From Propionibacteriaceae bacterium (lineage in GTDB: Bacteria > Actinomycetota > Actinomycetes > Propionibacteriales > Propionibacteriaceae): a stretch of DNA of 64,000 nt. The notes under the pieces are model-generated. The model was not told where the DNA came from, made no database searches, and saw nothing but the letters and a program-made list of their open reading frames with translations. The DNA is taken from the NCBI GenBank assembly GCA_031265875.1, contig JAISCA010000007.1, positions 1-64,000 of the forward strand. Direction: 5' to 3'. Below are positions 50,762 through 59,877 of the stretch, piece by piece (positions within the stretch are counted from its first letter, which is position 1; each line of letters starts with the position of its first letter). A program made the position numbers and the translations under genes.

Positions 50762-51625
50762 GTGACTCACGCTGTAGCGACTCCACTCAGGCTAGTGGCC
50801 GAACCACCGTCACTTCCTCTTGTCGAGGGTGGTTTCAAGACGATCTTGGCCGATCCGCCCTGGCGTTTTCAGAATCGCACCGGCAAAGTCGCCCCCGAAC
50901 ACCGTCGGCTCGACCGTTATTCGACCTTGTCGCTGGAGGAGATCTGCGACATCGACGTGGCGTCGGCCGCGGCCGACAACGCCCATCTCTACCTGTGGGC
51001 GCCCAACGCCTTGCTGGTCGAAGGCCTGAGAGTCATGGCGGCTTGGGGATTCCGTTACGTCTCCAACATCGTGTGGGCGAAGCGGCGGAAGGATGGCGGA
51101 CCGGACGGGCGCGGCGTCGGTTTCTACTTTCGTAATGTCACCGAATTGATTCTTTTCGGCGTGCGCGGGTCCATGCGCACACTGGCTCCGGCGCGGAGCC
51201 AGGTCAATATCATCGAGACCCGGAAGCGCGAGCACTCACGTAAACCGGATGAGCAGTACGGCATCATCGAGATGTGTTCGCCGGGACCCTATTTGGAGAT
51301 GTTCGCGCGCTATCCGCAGCCGGGTTGGACCGCCTGGGGCGATGAAGCCGCCACCGACGTCCCACCTAGAGGCCAACAGCATAAGGGTTATACCGGCGGC
51401 GATATCGTACGCCTACCGAGGCTTGAGCCCAATGTGCGCTTGGATAACGATTTCGGGCGCCAAATCGGCCTGAGATTACGCCAGCAGTACGAGTCCGGTA
51501 GAAGCATCCGTCGATTGGCTGAGGACACCGGCTATTCGATAGCCCGGATCCGTAAACTCCTGGAACAAGCCGACACTCCGATCCGTGCCCAAGGCCGGCC
51601 GATCAACGACGTCCCTAGTCCGTAA
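50762..51625 (+). CDS. MT-A70 family adenine DNA methyltransferase with C-terminal HTH
   Basis: A 287-residue protein. The MT-A70 domain holds the catalytic DPPW (residues 31-34) in KTILADPPWRFQNRTGK, plus LYLWAPNALLVEGLRVMAAWGF and the RSQVNIIETRKREHSRKPDEQY segment. The last ~50 residues are a separate HTH-like region (LRQQYESGRSIRRLAEDTGYSIARIRKLLEQADTPI). It most likely methylates adenine (N6) in the partner endonuclease's site and protects the host; the known BglII methylase instead makes N4-methylcytosine. The HTH could bind its own promoter. GTG start with no ribosome-binding site. Confidence 0.85.
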   Translation: MTHAVATPLRLVAEPPSLPLVEGGFKTILADPPWRFQNRTGKVAPEHRRLDRYSTLSLEEICDIDVASAAADNAHLYLWAPNALLVEGLRVMAAWGFRYVSNIVWAKRRKDGGPDGRGVGFYFRNVTELILFGVRGSMRTLAPARSQVNIIETRKREHSRKPDEQYGIIEMCSPGPYLEMFARYPQPGWTAWGDEAATDVPPRGQQHKGYTGGDIVRLPRLEPNVRLDNDFGRQIGLRLRQQYESGRSIRRLAEDTGYSIARIRKLLEQADTPIRAQGRPINDVPSP

Positions 51626-51627
51626 TT

Positions 51628-51738
51628 CCCCGCTCGCGTCCACTTTCGTTATCGAGCGAGCATCTGAGACTGCCGACACGCCGAAACAATGGTCGTAACT
51701 ATCCGCTCGCGTGTCAGTACCGGCTGGAGCGAGCGGGG
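51628..51738. repeat. dispersed repeat, copy G, within a 10-bp inverted frame
   Basis: The core GTCGTAACTATCCGCTCG follows CCGACACGCCGAAACAA in the same order as copies B and C. The block is bracketed by CCCCGCTCGC (51628-51637) and GCGAGCGGGG (51729-51738), perfect inverted repeats. It fills the gap between the convergent methyltransferase and aspA genes. Confidence 0.65.
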
Positions 51739-51740
51739 AC

Positions 51741-53375
51741 CTAGCCGGCTAGGAGGCGGGCGGGGCTGAGCAGCTCGTCCAGGCGGGCCTCGTCCAACAG
51801 GCCGCGTTCCAGCACCACCTGGCGCACCGACTGGCCGGTGGCATGGGCCTGGCGGCCGATCTCGTCGCACAGCTCATGGCCCAGGACGAGGTTGAGGAAG
51901 GTGACCAAGCCGATGGAGTGGTCGACGTAGCCCTGGGTCACCTGAGGGTTGGCCGTGATGCCGGCGACGCACTTGGAGCTCAGGGTGTCGGCCGCCGCCG
52001 TGAGCAAGGCGATGGACTCGAAGATGTTCTGGGCGATGACCGGCTCCATGGCGTTGAGCTGGAGTTGGCCGGCTTCGGCCGCCATCGTCACCACGACGTC
52101 GTTGCCCATGACTTTGAAGGCGACCTGGTTGACCACCTCGGGGATGATGGGGTTGACCTTGGCCGGCATGATGGACGATCCGGCCGCCCGCTCCGGCAGG
52201 TTGATCTCCATCAGCCCGGCCCTCGGCCCGGAGGAGAGCAGGCGCAGGTCGTTCGAGATCTTGCCCAGCTTGACGGCGATGCGCTTGAGGGCGGCGTGGA
52301 CCGAGACGTAGGCGCCGCAGTCGGAGGTGGCCTCGACCAGGTTCTGCGACAGTACGAAAGGCCGCCCGGTGTACTCGGACAGATGGGCCACGGCCAGGGG
52401 TGGGTACCCCCGAGGCGTGTTGACGCCGGTGCCGATGGCGGTCGCCCCCAGGTTGACCTCCAGCAGCAGTTGGCTGAGCAGGGACAGGTGCCTACGCTCC
52501 TCCGCCACCAAGGTGGCGAAGGCGGAGAACTCCTGGCCCAAGGTCATCGGCACGGCGTCCTGCAACTGAGTCCGGCCCATCTTGAGGATGGGCCGGAACT
52601 CGTCCGCTTTGGCCGCGAAGGCGTCTTCCAGGTCGGCCAAGGCGTCCAACAACTCGTCGGTCGAGTGCAGCACGGCCAGCCGGAAGGCGGTCGGGTAGGC
52701 GTCGTTGGTGGACTGGGACATGTTGACGTCGTCGTTCGGGTTGATGGCGGCGTAGTCGCCCTTGGGCCGGCCCATCAGCTCCAAGGCCAGGTTGGCGATG
52801 ACCTCGTTGGCGTTCATATTGAGCGAGGTGCCGGCCCCGCCCTGGAAGACGTCGATCGGGAATTGGTCGCGCATGGCGCCTTGGCCGATGATCTGGTCGC
52901 AGGCCGCGATGATGGCGACGGCCTTGGCCCGGGGCAGCACGCCGAGGTCGCGGTTGGCGGCGGCGGCGGCCTTCTTGACGTAGGCGAAGGAGACGATCAG
53001 GGACGGTATCTCGTTGATGGTCCGCCCCGAGATCCGGAAATTGTCGATGGCGCGGACGGTGTGGATGCCGTAATAGGCTTCGGCCGGCACGGGCAACTGG
53101 CCCAGCAGGTCGCGCTCCCAGCGGACCGGCCGGCCGATGGCCGGGGTGGTCGGGCTGGTCGGCCGCGACGGCGGAGCCGAGACCGGACTGGCCGGGCTAG
53201 CTCCGCTGGGACCGGCCAGATCGGACGGACGGTCGCCGGTGGGACCGGCCGGGCTGGCCTGGGCCGAAGGGGGCGGGCCGCTAGCCGGCTGGACGGAAGG
53301 GGGACCGGCCGGGGTGGTCGGACTATCGAGGCTGGGACTGGTCGGACGGCCCGGATCGGTGCGGCCGAAGGTCAT
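51741..53375 (-). CDS. aspA: aspartate ammonia-lyase with Pro/Ser-rich N-terminal extension
   Basis: A 544-residue protein. Residues ~85 onward are a complete aspartase ([50 protein letters not shown] near residue 405, the flexible catalytic loop with its Ser). It deaminates aspartate to fumarate and ammonia, feeding fumarate reduction in propionate-type fermenters. The first ~84 residues are a low-complexity Pro/Ser/Thr tail ([18 protein letters not shown]) not usual for AspA. GGGAG precedes ATG 53375, supporting this start rather than an internal one near the catalytic domain. Confidence 0.93.
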   Translation of the reverse strand: MTFGRTDPGRPTSPSLDSPTTPAGPPSVQPASGPPPSAQASPAGPTGDRPSDLAGPSGASPASPVSAPPSRPTSPTTPAIGRPVRWERDLLGQLPVPAEAYYGIHTVRAIDNFRISGRTINEIPSLIVSFAYVKKAAAAANRDLGVLPRAKAVAIIAACDQIIGQGAMRDQFPIDVFQGGAGTSLNMNANEVIANLALELMGRPKGDYAAINPNDDVNMSQSTNDAYPTAFRLAVLHSTDELLDALADLEDAFAAKADEFRPILKMGRTQLQDAVPMTLGQEFSAFATLVAEERRHLSLLSQLLLEVNLGATAIGTGVNTPRGYPPLAVAHLSEYTGRPFVLSQNLVEATSDCGAYVSVHAALKRIAVKLGKISNDLRLLSSGPRAGLMEINLPERAAGSSIMPAKVNPIIPEVVNQVAFKVMGNDVVVTMAAEAGQLQLNAMEPVIAQNIFESIALLTAAADTLSSKCVAGITANPQVTQGYVDHSIGLVTFLNLVLGHELCDEIGRQAHATGQSVRQVVLERGLLDEARLDELLSPARLLAG

Positions 53376-53440
53376 CTTGGCTCCCGGAGAGTGGTCGCGG
53401 GCGCCGATTCAGAACAACCAGCGGGCCCGGCTGGCTCCAG

Positions 53441-53603
53441 CTTAGTGGGCTGTCGCCCCTAAGCCGGCGGACTCGCGGCGCCAGACACGGCGCTGGCCGC
53501 GTTGTCGTCGGTCGACCTGGCCCGCAGGCCTCCCGCCTCCGCCTCGCCCGCCCACGCCTGACACCGCTCGTAACCCACAGCCTTAGAGGCGACAGCCCAC
53601 TAG
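53441..53603. mobile_element. MITE-like element with 22-bp terminal inverted repeats
   Basis: CTTAGTGGGCTGTCGCCCC (53441-53459) and the inverted GGCGACAGCCCACTAG (53588-53603) bound about 160 bases. The interior is not coding and includes a CGCTCGTAACCC piece. The ends match the palindrome at 7101-7130. No target duplication was recognised. It accounts for about half of the 342-base gap between aspA and the glpQ-like gene. Confidence 0.5.
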
Positions 53604-53717
53604 AACGTACGGAGCGGCCGCGGAAGCCCAGGTCCGATGGTGTGTCTCCAAAAATGATCAACAACACCTTCCCGTGGCCCCCTTCGAGCGATACTCTCCT
53701 TTCAAGGAGGTCGGACC

Positions 53718-54443
53718 ATGGTGAAGGTTTGGGCCCATCGGGGCGCTAGCGGCCAGTCCCCGGAGAACACGCTGTCGGCGTTTCGTCGCGCCATCGAGTT
53801 GGGGGCCGACGGGATCGAGTTGGATGTCCATCTGACCACCGACGGCCAGGTCGTGGTGATGCACGATGAGACGGTCGATCGCACGACCGACGGCCAAGGC
53901 TGGATCAAGGACATGTCCTGGGCCGAGTTCAGCCAGCTCAACGCCGCCGCCGCCTGGCCCGACCATCCAGCCGAGCCGCCCCCCAGCTTGGCCCAGGTCC
54001 TGGAGCTGATCCGCCCGGGGCCCTTGGAGATCAACATCGAGATCAAGGACTCGGTGGTGCCCTACCCTGGTCTGCTCGACCACGTCCTCAGCTTGGTCGC
54101 CGCTTACGGCCTGGAGTCACGGGTGCTGATCTCCAGTTTCAACCACTTCACCTTGGCCTGCCTGCGCCAAGAGGGCTCCTTGGTGCGCAGCGGCGTCCTC
54201 TTCCAAGACGTCCTCTTCGCGCCTTGGCTGTACGCTCGCCGGATCTGGGCCACCTCCTTGCACCCGAACTATCTCTACGCCGATTACGTCTTCGACCTGG
54301 TGCCCCAGGCCCACGCCGCCGGCCTGGAGGTCAATGTCTGGACGGTCGACGAACCGGCCGACATCGAGCGCATGATCGGGCTGGGGGTGGACGGTGTGAT
54401 CACCAACCATCCCGAGCGCGCCCTGGCCATCATCGCCGCCTGA
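53718..54443 (+). CDS. glycerophosphodiester phosphodiesterase
   Basis: A 241-residue GDPD-family enzyme. The catalytic motif HRGASGQSPENT (about residue 7), GADGIELDVHLTTDGQVVVMHDETVDRTT with the metal-binding Glu/Asp and second His, and WTVDEPADIERMIGLGVDGVITNHP at the end are all present. It hydrolyses glycerophosphodiesters to glycerol-3-phosphate and an alcohol. With no signal peptide it is probably cytoplasmic. AAGGAGG lies just before the ATG. Confidence 0.93.
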   Translation: MVKVWAHRGASGQSPENTLSAFRRAIELGADGIELDVHLTTDGQVVVMHDETVDRTTDGQGWIKDMSWAEFSQLNAAAAWPDHPAEPPPSLAQVLELIRPGPLEINIEIKDSVVPYPGLLDHVLSLVAAYGLESRVLISSFNHFTLACLRQEGSLVRSGVLFQDVLFAPWLYARRIWATSLHPNYLYADYVFDLVPQAHAAGLEVNVWTVDEPADIERMIGLGVDGVITNHPERALAIIAA

Positions 54444-54685
54444 CCGCCCACGCTTCCGCCAGCGGTCGGCCCCAACCGAGTTCCCGCCTGGCCGCCCAGG
54501 CCGGGACCGCACCACGTCCTTCACCGGTGGGTGGGTCTTCGCCCTGGCTCAGCGGTCGCTTCCACCGGACCGCTCCCGCCGGCGCCAACGGTCGGCCGAC
54601 CAGCCACAAAACTGACGAAATCAACCGAGGAAGCTCGATCTCCACATCCGTACTGGCGCCGGGCCGGGGCCGTACCGTCAACAAG

Positions 54686-54706
54686 GCTGAGTCCGCTTGG
54701 CTCAAC
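54686..54706. promoter_or_regulatory. HAIR operator 1 (HspR site) before dnaK
   Basis: GCTGAGT-N7-GCTCAAC matches the HspR-binding HAIR consensus CTTGAGT-N7-ACTCAAG with substitutions. Confidence 0.6.
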
Positions 54707-54712
54707 CTTCTC

Positions 54713-54733
54713 CTTGAGTGTGGTAGGCTCAAC
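54713..54733. promoter_or_regulatory. HAIR operator 2 (HspR site) before dnaK
   Basis: CTTGAGT-N7-GCTCAAC keeps the full left half-site of the HAIR consensus. It lies 27 bases after operator 1, so two HspR units can bind side by side. Confidence 0.8.
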
Positions 54734-54792
54734 TTCGTTCACGGTCAGATCGGCCGTATTTCTATCACGTCATCATCCTTGGAGGAAAAACC

Positions 54793-56628
<1,836 letters not shown>

Positions 56629-56667
56629 CCGGAGTAGGACGCTAACCGGTCCGATCGACGCGGACCG

Positions 56668-56699
56668 GGCCGGGCCGGACCGTCGGGTCCGGCCCGGCC
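56668..56699 (+). terminator. strong hairpin between dnaK and grpE
   Basis: The 14-base arms GGCCGGGCCGGACC and GGTCCGGCCCGGCC are perfect around loop gtcg. It may partly stop or process the transcript so DnaK is made in excess over GrpE and DnaJ. No T-run follows. Confidence 0.6.
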
Positions 56700-56726
56700 G
56701 CCCGCGCCATCCTTGTGAGGAGAACG

Positions 56727-57446
56727 ATGACTAAGAAGAAGCCCACTGGTCCCGAGCCGGACTGGGACGACGCCCTGCAGAGCCTGGTCGACCAATTGCA
56801 CCAGGCCGACGACCAGACCGACCCGGCCGGCCCCGCCTCCGCCGCCGAGGCGACCGTCGACCCGCCCCTGGCGGACGCCCCGGTCGAGCCGGGCCCGCCC
56901 TCGCCCGAGGAACTGCTGGCCGAACGGACGGCCGACTTGCAGCGCCTCCAGGCCGAGTACGTCAACTACAAGAGGCGGGTCGACCGGGATCGCGACCGGG
57001 CCCGCCAAATCGGCGTCGAGTCGGTCCTAGGCGACCTCTTGCCGGTCCTGGACGGCATCGAGGCGGCCCGCGCCCACGACGAGCTGAACGGCGGAGCCAA
57101 GCTGCTGGCCGACGAGTTGGCCAAGGTCACGCTCAAGTACGGCCTAGAGCCCTACGGCCAGGTCGGCGACCCCTTCGACCCCCACATCCACGAGGCGCTG
57201 ATGAATCTGGACCAGCCGGGTTACTCGGTCACCTCGGTGGCGCAGGTCTTCCAGCTCGGCTACCGTCTGGCTGGCCGGGTCCTGCGGCCGGCCCGGGTGG
57301 CCGTGGCCGATCCGACCGAGCCGGAGCCGGCCGCCGAGGCCGCCGCGCCCGACGGTCCCGATTCGGCCGCCAGCCCCTCCAGCGCGGCGACCTTGAACAG
57401 CCCGGCCAGCCCGACCGCGCCCGACCTCGACGGCCCGGCCGTATGA
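56727..57446 (+). CDS. grpE: nucleotide exchange factor GrpE
   Basis: A 239-residue GrpE. An acidic, Pro/Ala-rich N-terminus leads to the dimer-forming coiled coil ([31 protein letters not shown]) and the beta-domain [49 protein letters not shown] ~50-residue Pro/Ala-rich C-terminus is extra. It releases ADP from DnaK. ATG 56727 has GAGGAGA nearby. Confidence 0.95.
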   Translation: MTKKKPTGPEPDWDDALQSLVDQLHQADDQTDPAGPASAAEATVDPPLADAPVEPGPPSPEELLAERTADLQRLQAEYVNYKRRVDRDRDRARQIGVESVLGDLLPVLDGIEAARAHDELNGGAKLLADELAKVTLKYGLEPYGQVGDPFDPHIHEALMNLDQPGYSVTSVAQVFQLGYRLAGRVLRPARVAVADPTEPEPAAEAAAPDGPDSAASPSSAATLNSPASPTAPDLDGPAV

Positions 57447-57480
57447 GGGTCCGGCGCGGAGCGGCGGCCTGAGGAGGGGT

Positions 57481-58623
57481 ATGACCACCAAAGACTGGTT
57501 GGAGAAGGATTACTACGCCATCCTGGGCCTGAAGAAGGAAGCCAGTTCGGAGCAGATCAAGAAGGCCTTCCGCAAGCTGGCGCGCGAGAACCACCCCGAC
57601 CGCCATCCGGGACCCGACTCCGAGCGCCGCTTCAAAGAGGTCAGCGAGGCCCATGACGTGCTGTCCGATCCGGACAAGCGCAAGGAGTACGACGAGGCCC
57701 GGGCCCTGTTCGGGTCCGGCTTCCGCTATCCCGGCGGACCCCAACCGGGTGGGGCCGGCGGCGTCAACTTGGACGACCTGCTGGGCGGGGCCGGCGGTGG
57801 CCTGGGCGATCTCTTGGGCGGTTTCTTCGGCCAAGCCGGGGCCGCCGCCCACCAACGCGGGCGCGGCCCGAGAAGGGGCCAGGATTTCGAGGGCGAGGCC
57901 ACCGTCTCCTTCGTCGACGCCGCCCAGGGGTCCACGGTCGGTGTGCCGCTGGGCTCGGAGGCGGCCTGTTCGGCTTGCCGGGGCACCGGGGCCAAAGCCG
58001 GAACGGCGACCAAGGTATGCCCCACCTGCCAAGGCTCCGGCACGCTGTCGCGCCAGTCCGGCGCCTTCGCCATCTCCGAGCCCTGTCCCAATTGCCGAGG
58101 CCGGGGGTTGTTGGTGGAGGACCCTTGCCCGGTCTGTGGCGGCTCCGGACGGGCCCGCTCCACCCGTACCATCCAAGTCAAGTTGCCGGCCGGGGTGACC
58201 GACGGTCAACGTATCCGGGTCAAGGGCAAGGGCGGTCCCGGCGCCAACGGCGGTCCGGCGGGCGATCTCTACGTCGTGGTCCACGTCCGTCCCCACCCGC
58301 TGTTCGCCCGCCAAGGCGACAACTTGACCTTGACAGTGCCGGTGACCTACGCCGAGGCCGTCTTGGGGGCTGAGATCGAGGTTCCCACCCTCGACGGCGG
58401 CAGCGTCCGCCTCCGCTTGCCAGCGGGCACTCCCAACGGGCGCACCTTCCGGGTCCGGGGCAAGGGCATCGCCGGGCCTAAGGGCCCGACCGATCTGATG
58501 GTGACGGTCGAGGTCCAAGTTCCGGCCGAGCTGTCCCAGGAGGCCAAGGAGGCCCTGGCCGCCTACACCGCCCTCAGCGCCGAGCCCGACCCCAGAGCCA
58601 AGCTGAAGCAGGCCCAGCGATGA
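57481..58623 (+). CDS. dnaJ: co-chaperone DnaJ
   Basis: A 380-residue DnaJ. The J-domain (DYYAILGLKKEASSEQIKKAFRKLARENHPDRHPG) contains HPD. A Gly-rich linker, four zinc-finger motifs (CSACRGTG, CPTCQGSG, CPNCRGRG, CPVCGGSG) and the C-terminal substrate domain follow. It stimulates DnaK ATPase and delivers clients. It starts 34 bases after grpE, with GAGGAGG just upstream. Confidence 0.97.
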   Translation: MTTKDWLEKDYYAILGLKKEASSEQIKKAFRKLARENHPDRHPGPDSERRFKEVSEAHDVLSDPDKRKEYDEARALFGSGFRYPGGPQPGGAGGVNLDDLLGGAGGGLGDLLGGFFGQAGAAAHQRGRGPRRGQDFEGEATVSFVDAAQGSTVGVPLGSEAACSACRGTGAKAGTATKVCPTCQGSGTLSRQSGAFAISEPCPNCRGRGLLVEDPCPVCGGSGRARSTRTIQVKLPAGVTDGQRIRVKGKGGPGANGGPAGDLYVVVHVRPHPLFARQGDNLTLTVPVTYAEAVLGAEIEVPTLDGGSVRLRLPAGTPNGRTFRVRGKGIAGPKGPTDLMVTVEVQVPAELSQEAKEALAAYTALSAEPDPRAKLKQAQR

Positions 58624-58639
58624 CCCCTCTAGTCGAAGG

Positions 58640-58659
58640 GACGGCCCCGCTGGGCCGTC
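58640..58659 (+). terminator. hairpin between dnaJ and hspR
   Basis: GACGGCCC and GGGCCGTC pair perfectly around loop cgct, 17 bases after dnaJ. It may attenuate rather than end the operon, since hspR follows on the same strand. Confidence 0.45.
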
Positions 58660-58696
58660 GCCGGGTCCCTGAAGCCGAGTCGAAGCAGGCGCCGAG

Positions 58697-59116
58697 ATGA
58701 TCCCCGACAACCAGCTGCCCCAAGTGGTCGACCAAGACGCTCCCCTCTTCCTGATCTCGACCGCCGCCCGCCTGGCCGGTATGCACCCGCAGACCTTGCG
58801 CACCTGGGACCGCCTCGGCCTGGTGGTGCCGCACCGCAGCAAGGGCCGGGGCCGGCGCTACTCCCCCCGCGACGTGGCCCGCCTGCGTCTGATCCAGTAC
58901 CTCTCCCAAGACGAGGGCATCAACCTGAACGGCATCCGCCGCATCCTGGAGCTCCAAGCCGACAACGAGAAGATGCGCCGGGAGATGTCCCGCCTGTTCA
59001 CCGAGATCACCCGTCTGCACGCCAGCCCGGCCAACCCCGGCGTCTTCACCGCCTCGGCTAGAGGCGACGTCTGGACCCGGGTCCAACCCCTCGGCCCACG
59101 CGAGCTGATGCCCTGA
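58697..59116 (+). CDS. hspR: heat-shock repressor HspR (MerR family)
   Basis: A 139-residue MerR-type repressor. The winged HTH (PLFLISTAARLAGMHPQTLRTWDRLGLVVPHRSKGRGRRYSPRDVARLRLIQYLSQDEG) is followed by a helical dimerisation region (LNGIRRILELQADNEKMRREMSRLFTEIT). It binds HAIR elements and shuts off dnaK and clpB when unfolded protein is low. Position at the end of the dnaK-grpE-dnaJ operon is standard in actinobacteria. Confidence 0.95.
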   Translation: MIPDNQLPQVVDQDAPLFLISTAARLAGMHPQTLRTWDRLGLVVPHRSKGRGRRYSPRDVARLRLIQYLSQDEGINLNGIRRILELQADNEKMRREMSRLFTEITRLHASPANPGVFTASARGDVWTRVQPLGPRELMP

Positions 59117-59140
59117 AGGTGGGTACGTCCTGGTCGACGC

Positions 59141-59527
59141 TCAGCCGTGTCCGACCAGCTGCGCGACCCGTTGATGGGACAAGCCCAAGACGGTCCCGGC
59201 GTCGCGGTAGGTCAAGCCGGCCCCGGTCAGCGCCCGGGCCGCCTCGCGCGTGGCGCCGGCCAGGGCGGCCCTCGCCCGCTCCGAGACGTCACGGGCGGCC
59301 GTCACCCGCCCCACGGCCTCCCTCGACAGGTCGGGCAGGATCACATCGACCTGGATCTCGACTTCGGCCTCCGGCTCGCCGGACAGCCAGGCGATGGCCT
59401 CCACCATCTCCTCACGGACGCCGTCGAGGCTGGCGCACTGCGACACCGCCCCCAGCTCAGGCTGTTCCAGCACCCACACCTTCTTGCCGCGCTCGGCGGT
59501 CACCCTCCAAAGGCTCACCGCCACCAC
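59141..59527 (-). CDS. HicB-like antitoxin with C-terminal HTH
   Basis: A 128-residue protein. The first ~70 residues have the HicB-type fold pattern (WRVTAERGKKVWVLEQPELGAVSQCASLDGVREEMVEAIAWLSGEPEAEVEIQVDVILP), related to inactive RNase-H-like domains. The last ~45 are an HTH (GLTYRDAGTVLGLSHQRVAQLV). It probably neutralises the toxin encoded just upstream and represses the pair's promoter. The GTG start is ambiguous among 59527, 59524 and 59518, all inside the end of the toxin gene. Confidence 0.7.
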   Translation of the reverse strand: MVAVSLWRVTAERGKKVWVLEQPELGAVSQCASLDGVREEMVEAIAWLSGEPEAEVEIQVDVILPDLSREAVGRVTAARDVSERARAALAGATREAARALTGAGLTYRDAGTVLGLSHQRVAQLVGHG

Positions 59528-59724
59528 CCCCTCCCGAGTTCACAGTCGAATTGGCCCCAGAACTTCCGGGCCGTCGCGTCGTCGACCTCAGCGTGGCGGC
59601 CCAACGTCCTCGACGCGCCGCCCACGGTCACGCCCGTGTGACGGGTCAGCTCCCGCGTGGCGAACGTCTTGCCCTGGGCCTTGGCCGCAGCCTTGAGCTT
59701 GTCCAGGACCGCCTTACGCTTCAT
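59515..59724 (-). CDS. HicA-like toxin
   Basis: A 69-residue basic protein. MKRKAVLDKLKAAAKAQGKTF, GGASRTLGRHAEVDDATARKFWGQFDCELGRGWWR match the size and C-terminal pattern of actinobacterial HicA (..RHTEI...K.LE..LG..WW), a dsRBD-like mRNA interferase. A histidine is present in TRHTGVTVGG, but its alignment with the catalytic His is uncertain. It overlaps the antitoxin gene. TAGACT lies six bases before the ATG, suggesting a leaderless transcript. Confidence 0.65.
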   Translation of the reverse strand: MKRKAVLDKLKAAAKAQGKTFATRELTRHTGVTVGGASRTLGRHAEVDDATARKFWGQFDCELGRGWWR

Positions 59725-59733
59725 GCGTATAGT

Positions 59734-59769
59734 CTAATCCGACTAGACATACATGTCTAGTCGGATTAG
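59734..59769. promoter_or_regulatory. perfect 17-bp palindrome over the hicAB promoter
   Basis: CTAATCCGACTAGACAT and its exact reverse complement are separated by two bases. The left arm covers the predicted -10 (TAGACT, minus strand 59736-59731) of the toxin-antitoxin pair, making it the likely operator for the HTH antitoxin. The gap from here to 59877 holds no gene. Confidence 0.7.
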
Positions 59770-59877
59770 GTGTTAGTGGTGCTTCACTGACACGATCTGA
59801 GAAAACGCTCAGGATCGGGCACCGTGCGCTCAAGGCCGGATCGGTGATCGTATAGCAGCGCTTCGATGCGCACCTGA

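Larger units (their letters stand above)
54444..54792. other. intergenic control region before dnaK
   Basis: A 349-base gap. The first ~240 bases show no gene or clear signal. The last ~110 carry two HAIR elements, and TTGGAGGA serves dnaK. Confidence 0.6.

Noticed and set aside
51843-53462. 539-codon open frame opposite aspA
   Set aside because: Antisense shadow of a clear aspartase gene with low-complexity composition.
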